NCBI GenBank assembly: GCA_050953365.1
Contig: JBMNMN010000002.1
Span: 248,001-312,000 of the forward strand
Source: UBA1426 sp050953365
GTDB taxonomy: Bacteria > Bacillota > Clostridia > Peptostreptococcales > Anaerovoracaceae
Length of the DNA stretch: 64,000 nucleotides
Direction: 5' to 3'
The notes under the pieces are model-generated. The model saw only the letters and a list, made by a program, of their open reading frames with translations. It was not told the origin of the DNA and ran no database searches. Positions 33,241 to 41,958 of this stretch are shown here, in pieces (the first letter of the stretch is position 1; the number at the start of each line of letters is the position of its first letter). The translations under genes were made by a program, and so were the position numbers.

Positions 33241-34233
33241 ATAAGAGGTTACATAGTAAAAAGGATTATTATTGGCATATTCGTACTGTTTGCCCTTTCT
33301 ATTCTGATTTACGGTCTGATCCGGCTCATGCCCGGGGATTACGTGCAGAACAGCACCGCGGGCAGCGCGCGTCTTTCCGCTGCGGCCAAAGAACAGATGA
33401 TACATAGTTATGGCTTGGATTCCTCCGTGGCGGAGGGGTATATACACTGGATTTCCAACGGGATTCGGGGAGACTTGGGCACTTCATTTCTCTATAAAAA
33501 GCCCGTTGTACAGGTCATCTGTGAGGGACTCCCCACGACCCTGCTCATCTCAGCAGCAGCCTTGTGCATTCAGTTGATACTGGCTCTTTGGATGGGAATT
33601 AGCTCCGCCTTTCGGGACAGCGCTAAGTGGAGACTGTTTTTCGGTTCATTCACCGTGCTGAGCATTTCTATGCCGGTTTTTTTTGCCGCGCTGCTTCTCC
33701 AAAAATGGCTGGCGCTGGATCTGGGACTCTTTCCTCTGCAGGGACAGATCTCTCTAAAAGTGGAATATACGGGAATTTTATATATGGCAGATGTAATGAT
33801 TCATCTGGTGTTGCCCATCCTTACCCTGGTACTTACCGGGGTGGGGGGAACCGCAAGGTACATAAAAGAACATACGGAGCACATACTTTCCTCAGATTTC
33901 GTGTTTGCAGCCATTGCGAGAGGTTTTGACAAAAAACAGATAGTAATAAATCACGTGGCGCCAAACCTTAAAGTGCTTTTGGCCGTCATTATAGGAAGGG
34001 AGATTCCCGGGCTTCTCACCAAGACCCTCATCGTAGAAGAGGTGTTCGCATTGAACGGACTTGGTACCTCCGTATTTGCCGCCCTTTCTACGGGCGATAT
34101 TCCGATGATCATGGGGTTTTCCGTTTTCTTAGCTTTCGTTGTACTCTTTTGCGCCCTTGCTGAGGATATCTTATATGCTTTGTCGGATCCGAGGATCCGC
34201 CTAGGGAAAGGGGGAACTTATTATGGCGCATAA
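33241..34233 (+). CDS. Peptide ABC transporter permease, OppB/DppB-like, start codon unclear
   Basis: An inner-membrane permease of a peptide importer. The frame is open from 33202. Similarity starts at GYIVKRIIIGIFVLFALSILIYGLIRLMPGD, the normal first helix, but no ATG/GTG/TTG precedes it. An ATA at 33241, 7-9 bases after GTGGGGA, stands where the start should be. The first in-frame ATG at 33328 would delete helix 1. The EAA-like loop (AAIARGFDKKQIVINHVAPN) is present. About 330 aa from the ATA. It may use AUA, or the start may be mutated. The next gene overlaps by 11 bases. Confidence 0.7.
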   Translation: MRGYIVKRIIIGIFVLFALSILIYGLIRLMPGDYVQNSTAGSARLSAAAKEQMIHSYGLDSSVAEGYIHWISNGIRGDLGTSFLYKKPVVQVICEGLPTTLLISAAALCIQLILALWMGISSAFRDSAKWRLFFGSFTVLSISMPVFFAALLLQKWLALDLGLFPLQGQISLKVEYTGILYMADVMIHLVLPILTLVLTGVGGTARYIKEHTEHILSSDFVFAAIARGFDKKQIVINHVAPNLKVLLAVIIGREIPGLLTKTLIVEEVFALNGLGTSVFAALSTGDIPMIMGFSVFLAFVVLFCALAEDILYALSDPRIRLGKGGTYYGA

Positions 34234-35065
34234 AATAGCCTTATTCTTTCTCCTGATCCTTGTGCTCGCATGCTTTTTAGGACCTCTGCTTGCCGAAGCC
34301 GGCGAATATGAGATTTTCTACGACGATGAGGGACAAAGGATCCTGTCGCTCCAGGGAATTTCTGCAAAGCATCCTCTGGGCACGGATAAAAACGGACGTG
34401 ACGTTTTCGTCCGACTTCTCTACGGTGGCAGGCTTTCTCTTTTGCTGGCAACGGCCACTATGATGCTGCAGACGTTTATAGGAATTACGGGAGGGCTTCT
34501 TGCAGGTTATGCGGGCAGAAAAACCGACATGATAATTATGCGCATTGTGGATGTATTCAACGCTTTACCCGATATTGTGGTCATCCTCATTCTCAGCGCC
34601 CTCTTTATGGCTTACGGTGCCGGCGGCAGGGCGCGGGTGGTGATGCTGGTTCTATTTTTGGCAGCATTTGGATGGACTTTCACAGCTAAAATCGTCAGAA
34701 GCCAGGTACTTTCTCTCAGAGAATCTTCCTTTATGATGGCGGCTGAACTTTGCGGCATTCCCCTTTATCGGCGACTCTTTGTCTATCTGCTCCCCAACGT
34801 ACTGGGAAAGGTGTTTGTAGCCGTCCCTATCAGTATCGGCAATATTATCCTTACGGAAGCGACGCTGAGCTTTCTGGGATTCGGTTTACCTTATCCCTAC
34901 GCATCCTGGGGGAATATGCTGAATGAAGCCATGAATCGCGATATTTTGGCAAACCATATAAATGTATGGCTTCCTCCGGGGCTTCTTATTGTTTTCTCCG
35001 TCATGGCTTTTCATCTTGTGGGGCAGGGACTGAAAGAAAGGAGGAGGCCCAATGCGCTTCAATGA
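34223..35065 (+). CDS. Peptide ABC transporter permease, OppC/DppC-like
   Basis: A 280-aa permease partner of the preceding gene. It has an N-terminal helix, then HPLGTDKNGRDVFVRLLYGGRLSLLLA (the OppC signature), about five more helices and an EAA loop (MMAAELCGIPLYRRLFVYLLPN). It overlaps oppB-like and oppD-like neighbours, so the four genes form one unit. Confidence 0.88.
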   Translation: MAHKIALFFLLILVLACFLGPLLAEAGEYEIFYDDEGQRILSLQGISAKHPLGTDKNGRDVFVRLLYGGRLSLLLATATMMLQTFIGITGGLLAGYAGRKTDMIIMRIVDVFNALPDIVVILILSALFMAYGAGGRARVVMLVLFLAAFGWTFTAKIVRSQVLSLRESSFMMAAELCGIPLYRRLFVYLLPNVLGKVFVAVPISIGNIILTEATLSFLGFGLPYPYASWGNMLNEAMNRDILANHINVWLPPGLLIVFSVMAFHLVGQGLKERRRPNALQ

Positions 35066-35822
35066 GCTTCAGCTGAAGGTGGAAAACCTGTGGGCAGGCT
35101 TCCCTTCATTAGAAGAGCCGGATAGCAGCATTTTAAGAGGGATGGATTTTTCCATTCATTTCGGCGAAATCCTGGGTCTCATGGGGCCTTCCGGCTGCGG
35201 AAAGACTCTTACGGCTCTCACCATCATGGGGTTGGCGGAAAAGATCGGCGCCAAAGTTACTTCGGGCAGGATTTTGTTTTTTTGTGATGATACGGAGCGA
35301 AGCGAGATGGATCTTATTAAGATTCGTCAGGAAGATTTTCAAAAGCTTCGCGGCAGGCAAATATCCATGATCTGGCAAAATCCGGTTGGGGTGCTGGATC
35401 CTGTGGTAACCGTAGGCAGGCAGTTAAGGCAGACCATTGCTTTTTATCATGGGTGGGAAAGAAGACTGACCGGGGGGCAGCGGGAGCGATTGGAAAGCGA
35501 AATGGAAGAGATACTTGAGCTTTGCGGTCTTTCGGGAGTGCATGGAATAAGAGAAAAATATCCGGGGCAGCTTTCAGTAGGAATGTGCCAGAGGGTTTCC
35601 ATCGGTCTTGGTATCTGCGGTAAACCCAAGCTGCTCATCGCCGATGAACCCACCGCATCTCTTGATCATGACAGCAGGGACGGGATATTTGATACACTTT
35701 TTATGCTCCGCCGAGAGTTGGGTATGTCAATATTATTGATTACCCATGATGAGAAAAAATGCAGAGAGTCGGCCGATCGGATTATTCGGATGGAAAAAGG
35801 AAGAGTAGTGGGGCATGAATAG
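35052..35822 (+). CDS. Peptide ABC transporter ATP-binding protein, OppD/DppD-like
   Basis: A 256-aa ATPase subunit. Walker A is GPSGCGKT and Walker B LLIADEPTASLDHD, with a usual H-loop (LLITHDE). The ABC signature reads LSVGMCQR rather than LSGGMRQR, an unusual change of the second Gly position and the Arg. It is shorter than typical OppD (about 320 aa) and lacks the C-terminal Fe-S/peptide-transporter extension. It overlaps the neighbours on both sides. Confidence 0.85.
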   Translation: MRFNELQLKVENLWAGFPSLEEPDSSILRGMDFSIHFGEILGLMGPSGCGKTLTALTIMGLAEKIGAKVTSGRILFFCDDTERSEMDLIKIRQEDFQKLRGRQISMIWQNPVGVLDPVVTVGRQLRQTIAFYHGWERRLTGGQRERLESEMEEILELCGLSGVHGIREKYPGQLSVGMCQRVSIGLGICGKPKLLIADEPTASLDHDSRDGIFDTLFMLRRELGMSILLITHDEKKCRESADRIIRMEKGRVVGHE

Positions 35823-36489
35823 GAAGGCGCTTGTCGAGGTTAAAAATATTAGCAAGAGTTTTCGTGATCACCGGGTGCTTCAAGATATCGGCTTTACTTT
35901 GTGTGGAGGTCATGTGACGGGCCTGATGGGGCCTTCCGGTTGCGGAAAGACTACCCTGGCTAAAATTATGGTAGGGTTGCTGCCTTGCGATTCCGGACAG
36001 ATCCTCTATAAGGGACAGGATATTCTTCGCATGGACAGAAAGAGAATGAAAGCCATAAGGCCAAAACTCCAAATGGTTTTTCAGGATTATCGGCAATCTC
36101 TGCCGCCGAATTTAAAAGTGGGGGATCTCCTTACGGAGGCATTGCTGGTTAACGGATTGGCGAAAAAAGAGGAAGCAAGGCGGGCCGTTTTACAATTGAT
36201 GGAGCGCGCTGATCTTCCTCAAGCTCTTTTCCACAAGTATCCCAGCCAGCTTTCCGGCGGAGAAGCCCAGCGAATTGCCTTGATCCGGGCTTTGGAACTT
36301 GAGCCGGATCTTCTGATATTGGATGAAGTGACCTCAGGCCTTGATTTAAAAACGGCCGCCAAGGTAATAGATCTGATCCGTCATCTCAGCGGGGAAAGGG
36401 ATATGGCCGTTCTGGTCATCTCCCACGATCCCGATATGATTCGATCTTTGACGGAGCGCGTTTTGGTGTTGGAAAACGGGCGGATATAG
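35815..36489 (+). CDS. Peptide ABC transporter ATP-binding protein, OppF/DppF-like
   Basis: A 224-aa second ATPase subunit with complete motifs: Walker A GPSGCGKTTLAK, Q-loop VFQDYRQSLPP, signature LSGGEAQRIAL, Walker B LLILDEVTSGLD and VISHDPD. It is shorter than usual OppF, without the C-terminal extension. It ends the unit; a bidirectional terminator follows. No substrate-binding gene is present in this four-gene unit. Confidence 0.87.
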   Translation: MNRKALVEVKNISKSFRDHRVLQDIGFTLCGGHVTGLMGPSGCGKTTLAKIMVGLLPCDSGQILYKGQDILRMDRKRMKAIRPKLQMVFQDYRQSLPPNLKVGDLLTEALLVNGLAKKEEARRAVLQLMERADLPQALFHKYPSQLSGGEAQRIALIRALELEPDLLILDEVTSGLDLKTAAKVIDLIRHLSGERDMAVLVISHDPDMIRSLTERVLVLENGRI

Positions 36490-36530
36490 CCGTGACTTTC
36501 ACCCCGTTAAACCGTGATAAAGGAATAAAA

Positions 36531-36569
36531 AAATGGCCGATACGCGTAATGCGAAGGGCCATTTATTTT
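36531..36569. terminator. Bidirectional intrinsic terminator
   Basis: AAATGGCC (36531-36538) pairs with GGCCATTT (36557-36564), followed by ATTTTA on the plus strand and a longer T-run on the minus strand. It separates the ABC transporter genes from the convergent cysteine-rich gene. Confidence 0.75.
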
Positions 36570-36585
36570 ATCAGCTATTGCGCAG

Positions 36586-37587
36586 CTAACGTTTTCCATC
36601 CTGCCTCGGGAAATTACCGGAACGATTCCTTGGCGGACAGCAATCCTCATCTCGAATGTCTCTGTCCCTTCCGCATTCCTCGTCTTCATCCTCTTCTTCG
36701 TCATCGTCGATCTGATCGGGAAAGAGTTGGGGAAAGCTGGTGCAGATCGCTGATACCTGAGGAGAGATCTGAACAAATCCCGTAGACAGCACGCATAGCT
36801 GAACAGGAACAATAATTTTCTTTTCGCATGTAATGCACAGTGCGATGATGAGGTTGGCTTTTATCGTACCGTCCGGACAGATGGTCAGGTCTCTTCCCAT
36901 ATTGTTGGTTGCCAATCGCGCTTCGCAGGCCGGGTTGCAGAATTCAGCAAACCTTGGCAGGAACGCGGCATTATGTGTAGAGGGAATGCAAAGTTCGAAG
37001 AAGTTGGTCAGGCACAGCGGCGCGCACTCCTGTGCAATATTGACATTTGCGCATACTGTGAAGATAACTTCGTGATCGTATCTGTCACATAGCAGCAGGT
37101 CCAAACATACCTGAACATCTCCCGTAACGGCAATATTCTGCGTTCCAAATATAGGAGTGCCTTTCCCCTGTTCGTCACATTCATGGGTGTCTGCGTAAAT
37201 AATTTTTTCCGAGAAAGTGCCGTCAGGCCCAACGACAACCAGTTCTTCTCCTTGGCAATTCTGAATGAACGACGCGCCGGATATCGTCGTGTCTATGTTT
37301 AATCGTAAGTTTGAGGGATCGTCTACATTTTCAGGATTGAAAAAACGCTTGCAGCGGATATCCACCACTCTTTTGAGCCTGTGTCCTCTGGGAATTGCGG
37401 GGCAAAAGCTCTGATTGGTTACGGTCTTCAATCCCTGTAGATTGAATAGAACAGCGTCGTAAACCTTCTGCACAAAAATCGGTTCCGTGACTACCTTGTC
37501 AAGTCTACCGTCAAATTCACAAAGTGTATTTGCATTGCAGCAGTTTTGAAAGAGGTCCGGCGATGTTCTGCCACCGAAACAACTCAT
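36586..37587 (-). CDS. Cysteine-rich, acidic-tailed protein of unknown function, possibly spore coat
   Basis: A 333-aa protein with over 20 cysteines spread along its length (SCFGGRT, NCCNANTLCEF, RCKRFF, CDLLLCDRYD-like) and a C-terminal tail of alternating acidic and basic residues (DDDEEEDEDEECGRDRD). No signal peptide or membrane helix. I use the ATG at 37587 because AAAGGAGG lies 7 bases upstream; an in-frame start 24 bases earlier has no site. Cysteine richness and lack of export signal suit a cross-linked coat or exosporium protein, but I do not recognise the family. Its upstream region was reshaped by an IS remnant. Confidence 0.6.
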   Translation of the reverse strand: MSCFGGRTSPDLFQNCCNANTLCEFDGRLDKVVTEPIFVQKVYDAVLFNLQGLKTVTNQSFCPAIPRGHRLKRVVDIRCKRFFNPENVDDPSNLRLNIDTTISGASFIQNCQGEELVVVGPDGTFSEKIIYADTHECDEQGKGTPIFGTQNIAVTGDVQVCLDLLLCDRYDHEVIFTVCANVNIAQECAPLCLTNFFELCIPSTHNAAFLPRFAEFCNPACEARLATNNMGRDLTICPDGTIKANLIIALCITCEKKIIVPVQLCVLSTGFVQISPQVSAICTSFPQLFPDQIDDDEEEDEDEECGRDRDIRDEDCCPPRNRSGNFPRQDGKR

Positions 37588-37631
37588 ATAGTTACCTCCT
37601 TTACCGGTCAAATAAGTATTTGTTATCTGTG

Positions 37632-38672
37632 TCAGTATATTCGCCGGGCAACGGTTGTGTTACAATGCGATACAAAAGAACGAAGGACTTGATGGTTGGG
37701 GCACAGATAACAGTCGAAGTATTCATCATAGACGTATTCATATTTCTTGAAGAACCCTTTTTTCGTCATAGGCCTGCGATATGGATAAATCGGCTTGATT
37801 CCATTATCGAGTAGTGTCTTGGCAATGGCAGGTGTCTTGTAGCCTGCATCCAACACCATTAATGTCGGATCATACTTTTTCAGTCTTTCGTAGATTGCAG
37901 AAAAGGTTCTGCTATCATGCTCATTCCCGGGATGAATCGTGTATCCTAGCACCCAGCCATTCTGATCACAAGCTGTCTGGGTGACATAAGCAAAATCCTT
38001 CTTGTGCTCTCCTTTGTGAAACAAACCACTTTCAGGGTCTGAAGTGCTCTGCTGCACTTCCTTGGTTGGGGGATCCTCGTCATTATCCCGATCCTTAAAT
38101 GGCTTTTTTCCATGCGCCTGCCTATCCTCATTAATTTCTCTAAGAAGTTTCGATTCATAATCCATTGCTTGAACCTTTACCATTGTCTTAATGGATTTTT
38201 TCTTATTGGCATTTGCCTTGATATGCGTCGCATCCACGAAAATCACAGAAGGATCGATCATGTCATGCAGAAAGCATTCCTCCAGAATCTTCTCGAAGAT
38301 TTGCTCAAACAAATCTGTTCCCTTAAAGCGACGGGTGTAGTTCTTTCCGAAGGTACTGAAGTGAGGTACGGAAGATGTGAGGTCTAACCCTAAAAACCAA
38401 CGGTAAGCAACATTTACTTCGATTTCCCGAATCGTCTGTCTCATGCTGGGTATGCCATAGAGATATTGAAGAAGGGGGATTTTGATCAGCATGACAGGAT
38501 CCAGACTTGGCCTTCCCTGATCTTGGGAATACTTGTCCTGTACGAGTTCGTAGATAAAGGAAAAATCAATCGCCCTATCAATGTCACGCAGGAGATGATT
38601 TTCAGGAACAAGACTGTCTGCTGAAACAAACTGGATCTGATTTCTTTGATTTCCGGCATTTTTTATCATCAT
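37632..38672 (-). pseudogene. Truncated IS1182-type transposase
   Basis: The N-terminal 330 residues are identical to the complete transposase at 50799-52244. At CPNHQVLR the reading leaves the IS (base 37679) and runs into host sequence, ending with 16 unrelated residues. About 150 C-terminal residues are gone, so it should be inactive, though it could still bind the IS ends. Confidence 0.92.
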
Positions 38673-38810
38673 TCGTCGTCACCTCGCTATGATTTAATTA
38701 TATCATAAAAATGCCTTTAGATGTTCAAATTCCAATATCTTTGAGGATTGTTTACATAAGAAAAGCCGCAGAAGAATCTGTTGTCTTTCTGCGACTTTGT
38801 CTACAGTCTG
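37679..38810 (-). mobile_element. IS1182-type element, truncated copy
   Basis: 1132 bases matching 50661-51792 of the complete copy in reverse orientation, with no indels by base count. The intact end (CAGACTGTAGACAAAG on the minus strand, ending at 38810) directly touches a perfect palindrome at 38811-38834. The other end was lost by deletion at 37679, and the flanking repeat with it. Confidence 0.92.
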
Positions 38811-38834
38811 AGGGAGGCTTTCTAAAGCCTCCCT
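38811..38834 (-). terminator. Terminator hairpin of the GH18 gene, now abutted by an IS
   Basis: AGGGAGGCTT (38811-38820) pairs perfectly with AAGCCTCCCT (38825-38834) around 4 nt. It lies about 54 bases after the GH18 stop. The T-run expected on the minus strand has been replaced by the IS end. Confidence 0.75.
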
Positions 38835-38887
38835 GGGTTTGTCTGGTTCAAGGTTTCTACGGAGATATTTCCGGACCTCGCAATTAA

Positions 38888-40597
38888 TTATTCATAGTAG
38901 TTGAGGTTTTCGTAGTAACTGAGATCCCGACCCCGCTTCAGCATTCCGCTGAACACTTGCCAGATTTCCGGCATAGACCATCGATATTCCCAGCAGGCTG
39001 AGCCGGCCAGATCGTACTTCTTTACAAGAGCCAAACGGTTGGCCACGGATCTTGTGTCTTCCATCCAGATCTTATCCGTATATGCTCCGTTGGGATAGGA
39101 AATGAAATACTGTTTTTCTCTATCCAACCAGACAGGTGTCAGATTCATATTGACGATGAGGTCTTGAATATAACCCATAGAAGCGGCAGGATTTCGAATC
39201 ACTTTTCCGCTGTTGTCAACCACCCAAACTCTGGTGTACAGGGGGACTCCCAGCAACACTTTTTCGGATGGGACTTCCTTCAGGGTTTCAATGATCGCTT
39301 CTTCCACCCAAGGCAAAGAAGCTACGGAACCGGCCGTAGGGCTGGAACTGTAATGCTCATCATAGGTCATGACCGCAATGTAATCCACGTGCTCCGAAAG
39401 GGCATCCCTGTCGTATTCGATGGTCCATGGCTTCGGTATCAGAGTATCGATGGACAGATTAAGACCTTGCCTTTCCGTATATTGGCGAAGCAGAGCGGTA
39501 AAGGCTGTAAGTCCTGACGCGTCTTTATCAGCCACCTGTTCGTAATCGATATTTATTCCATCCACATCGTAAAGGCAGGAATAGAAAAGGTATTGGGCCA
39601 CGGATCGATTTAGAAGCGCGCTGTTGTTAAAAACAGTGGAGGTGTATGCGGTGGACCCTTTGGTACTCATATTGTTTGTAATAGTCGCCCAGACCAGGTA
39701 ACCCCTATCGTGGGCAGCTCTTGTATAACTCAAATCGCCGGTGTTTTCTACGGAGCCCTGGCCATCCACAATCAGATGAAACCATGTGGGGGCGAGGATA
39801 TCAATGCCTTCTTCCTTTATTTCGGGAGGAGCCGGAGTTGTGGAAGAAGCATACTGCCAAACCAGGTTGATCTTCTCCTTGCCGCGGATGTACTTGTCCT
39901 TTTTCGGGGCATAAAAATCGATGGCGGATATGTTTTCGTCGGAGATTTCCATATGCGATTTCATCACATAGCCTGTCTGTGCATCCTGGGTCTCGACCCG
40001 ATAGTAATTGTCGGTTTCGCCCAGTATGGATACCAAATCGCCTTTTTTCAGTGTAAATGAAGTCTGCTTCCCTGTTGCGGAGAGACCGGGCACCAGCTTT
40101 GCATCGTTTTCGATGACTCGGGCCATCTTATCTGTGGCAAGATTGCGGTTAATTCGTATTGTTCCGTTGGAAATGTATGCGTTCAGTTTCATAAACTGAC
40201 CGGATACATCCATGGGAACGCAGAGGGTGCCGTCAAAGGTCTTTAATGGAATATAAACCGTCCCTCCGTATTTTTTCACAAAATCGGTAGTTTCCTTATC
40301 TGCCATTCGGATGTTTTGCTTGGACAGATCGATGAGCAGCTTTTTGCCTGCTTCATCGAAAGCAAGCTTGTCCGTGTCGCCTATTTTTTTCACAACAGAC
40401 AGCGGAACATAAGGAGTTTGATTTACTATGTATCCGCCCTCCGAAAGCCGCTTCCCGTCAAAGTATATAGGAATGGTGTTTTCATTGGCTCCAAAGCTCG
40501 ATAGGGTTGCTGTTATACCGGCTATTGCCGCAACGCAGCACAGCAGAACAACCATCGAAACAACAATAGTCTTCTTTTTCGTCTTACCTTTATCCAT
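38888..40597 (-). CDS. GH18 family glycoside hydrolase with SH3 and stalk-type domains
   Basis: A 569-aa exported protein. An N-terminal membrane anchor/signal (IVVSMVVLLCCVAAIAGITA) precedes a copper-amine-oxidase-N-like stalk domain (residues about 40-140). A bacterial SH3 domain (KKGDLVSILGETDNYYRVETQDAQTGYV) comes next. The C-terminal GH18 barrel has the catalytic DGINIDYE (Glu near residue 353). GH18 enzymes of this build (YaaH/SleL-like) cut spore cortex or cell-wall glycan. The ATG follows GAGGGG. The FeoB-like gene lies upstream on the same strand. Confidence 0.85.
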   Translation of the reverse strand: MDKGKTKKKTIVVSMVVLLCCVAAIAGITATLSSFGANENTIPIYFDGKRLSEGGYIVNQTPYVPLSVVKKIGDTDKLAFDEAGKKLLIDLSKQNIRMADKETTDFVKKYGGTVYIPLKTFDGTLCVPMDVSGQFMKLNAYISNGTIRINRNLATDKMARVIENDAKLVPGLSATGKQTSFTLKKGDLVSILGETDNYYRVETQDAQTGYVMKSHMEISDENISAIDFYAPKKDKYIRGKEKINLVWQYASSTTPAPPEIKEEGIDILAPTWFHLIVDGQGSVENTGDLSYTRAAHDRGYLVWATITNNMSTKGSTAYTSTVFNNSALLNRSVAQYLFYSCLYDVDGINIDYEQVADKDASGLTAFTALLRQYTERQGLNLSIDTLIPKPWTIEYDRDALSEHVDYIAVMTYDEHYSSSPTAGSVASLPWVEEAIIETLKEVPSEKVLLGVPLYTRVWVVDNSGKVIRNPAASMGYIQDLIVNMNLTPVWLDREKQYFISYPNGAYTDKIWMEDTRSVANRLALVKKYDLAGSACWEYRWSMPEIWQVFSGMLKRGRDLSYYENLNYYE

Positions 40598-40693
40598 AAG
40601 TAATCCCCTCGGCTGTAATCAATGCTATTTGGTGTTTTTGGTGTTTAGTTCTTTTTACAGCTTACTTAATTTTATTATGAACTCTCCCAAGGT

Positions 40694-41833
40694 TCAAGCC
40701 AAAAGCAATAAGCGTAATAATCTTGAAATAACTGCGCCCACGCTGAAGGACAGCAGAAAGCTGCCGATCCACGTAAGAGAGGCTATGAAAGGACCTCTAT
40801 CTTTGTACAGCACCATGAGAGAAGCGAAGCATGGTACAAAAAGGGTCATGACTATGAGTATCACGGTAATCTGTATATCCGAAAAACTGCCTTGCGTAAC
40901 GGCGGCATACATTTCCGCAGCGCCCAAGTCTTTTTTAATAATTGCCAGCAGAAACAGGTCGGTAGCACGGTCCGGCAATTGCAGAAGACCGGAGGTGATA
41001 GGGGAACACCATTGATGTATTTTTTGAAAACCGCCGATATAGCTCAATATGGCCATCAGAAGGCCGCCGAAAGCGAATGTGGGTGTCGCATCCGTCAGAA
41101 AATTCCGGGAAGCGCGGAGCGCATGGGCAAAGGAAGAAAAGAAGTTTGGTACGCGCACAGGCCCCGGGGAGAGCATTCTCGTATTTGCCTCCCCCGAAAT
41201 CAGCAGGTTCAGCAAAAGCCCGGTGGCAATAAAAAGTATTATAACCACCGAAAGATACACAAGTATGTATGGAAAAGGAAGGAAGGAGGAAATAGCAAGA
41301 ATGATGGCAAACTGAGCGGAGCAAGGCACGGCAAGACATAGCAGGATGCTGGCTATGATTTGCTCTCGTTTTGATGTAAGAGAATTTACTGAGATCAAGG
41401 CGGCCGTGACGCAGCCGAAGCCAAGCAGGAGAGGAATTATCCCTTCACCGGAGAGTCCCAAGTGACGAAAGGCGCCCTGGACAGAGTAGGAGATTCGGAG
41501 GAGCAGTCCGGAATCTTCCAGGAGATGCAACACCAAATAGAAAGAAAAAACCAAAGGCAACAGAAGGCCGAACAGGTAGATTGGGGTCATGGTTAATAGG
41601 CCGTATTCTCCGATCAACAGAAAAGGAATAAAACGATCCCTGTCCATAAAAGCAGACAGGTATCCGACAACAAAATTATAATACCAGGTTCCCATAAGAG
41701 TGCCTTGTGTAAAATCCACAACGGGACCCGCAACAAATTTACCGATAAACAGATAGATACCTGTCAACAAGCAGAAGACCAAAAAACCTCCTCCAAAGGG
41801 TTTTGACAGAATGCGAACAAATCCGTCTCTCAT
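40694..41833 (-). CDS. FeoB-like membrane core protein without GTPase domain
   Basis: A 379-aa membrane protein with about nine helices. LEDSGLLLRISYSVQGAFRHLGLSGEGIIPLLLGFGCVTAALISVNSLTSKREQIIASI mirrors the FeoB transmembrane core (EDSGYMAR...GLSGKSFIPLLIGFGC...) and its gate motif, but no G1-G5 GTPase or FeoA/C gene is nearby. The metal or nucleoside transported is unknown. The minus-strand start is chosen at 41833 (MRDGFVRIL). A frame-open ATG at 41869 has no ribosome-binding site. Confidence 0.7.
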   Translation of the reverse strand: MRDGFVRILSKPFGGGFLVFCLLTGIYLFIGKFVAGPVVDFTQGTLMGTWYYNFVVGYLSAFMDRDRFIPFLLIGEYGLLTMTPIYLFGLLLPLVFSFYLVLHLLEDSGLLLRISYSVQGAFRHLGLSGEGIIPLLLGFGCVTAALISVNSLTSKREQIIASILLCLAVPCSAQFAIILAISSFLPFPYILVYLSVVIILFIATGLLLNLLISGEANTRMLSPGPVRVPNFFSSFAHALRASRNFLTDATPTFAFGGLLMAILSYIGGFQKIHQWCSPITSGLLQLPDRATDLFLLAIIKKDLGAAEMYAAVTQGSFSDIQITVILIVMTLFVPCFASLMVLYKDRGPFIASLTWIGSFLLSFSVGAVISRLLRLLLLA

Positions 41834-41858
41834 AGCAGCACCGCCCCGACATTTATAC

Positions 41859-41887
41859 TTTTTAAACATCGATAAAAATGGTATAAT
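41859..41887 (+). promoter_or_regulatory. Predicted extended -10 promoter of rmuC
   Basis: TG, one base, then TATAAT (41882-41887) with a weak TTTTTA at -35 spacing, about 72 bases before the GTG start. It faces away from the FeoB-like gene. Confidence 0.5.
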
Positions 41888-41958
41888 ACAATAATATGAT
41901 TTGCGCGGGTTTCCATGAAATAAAAATACGAACCCGCCCGGAGATGGAGAGGTAAGTC

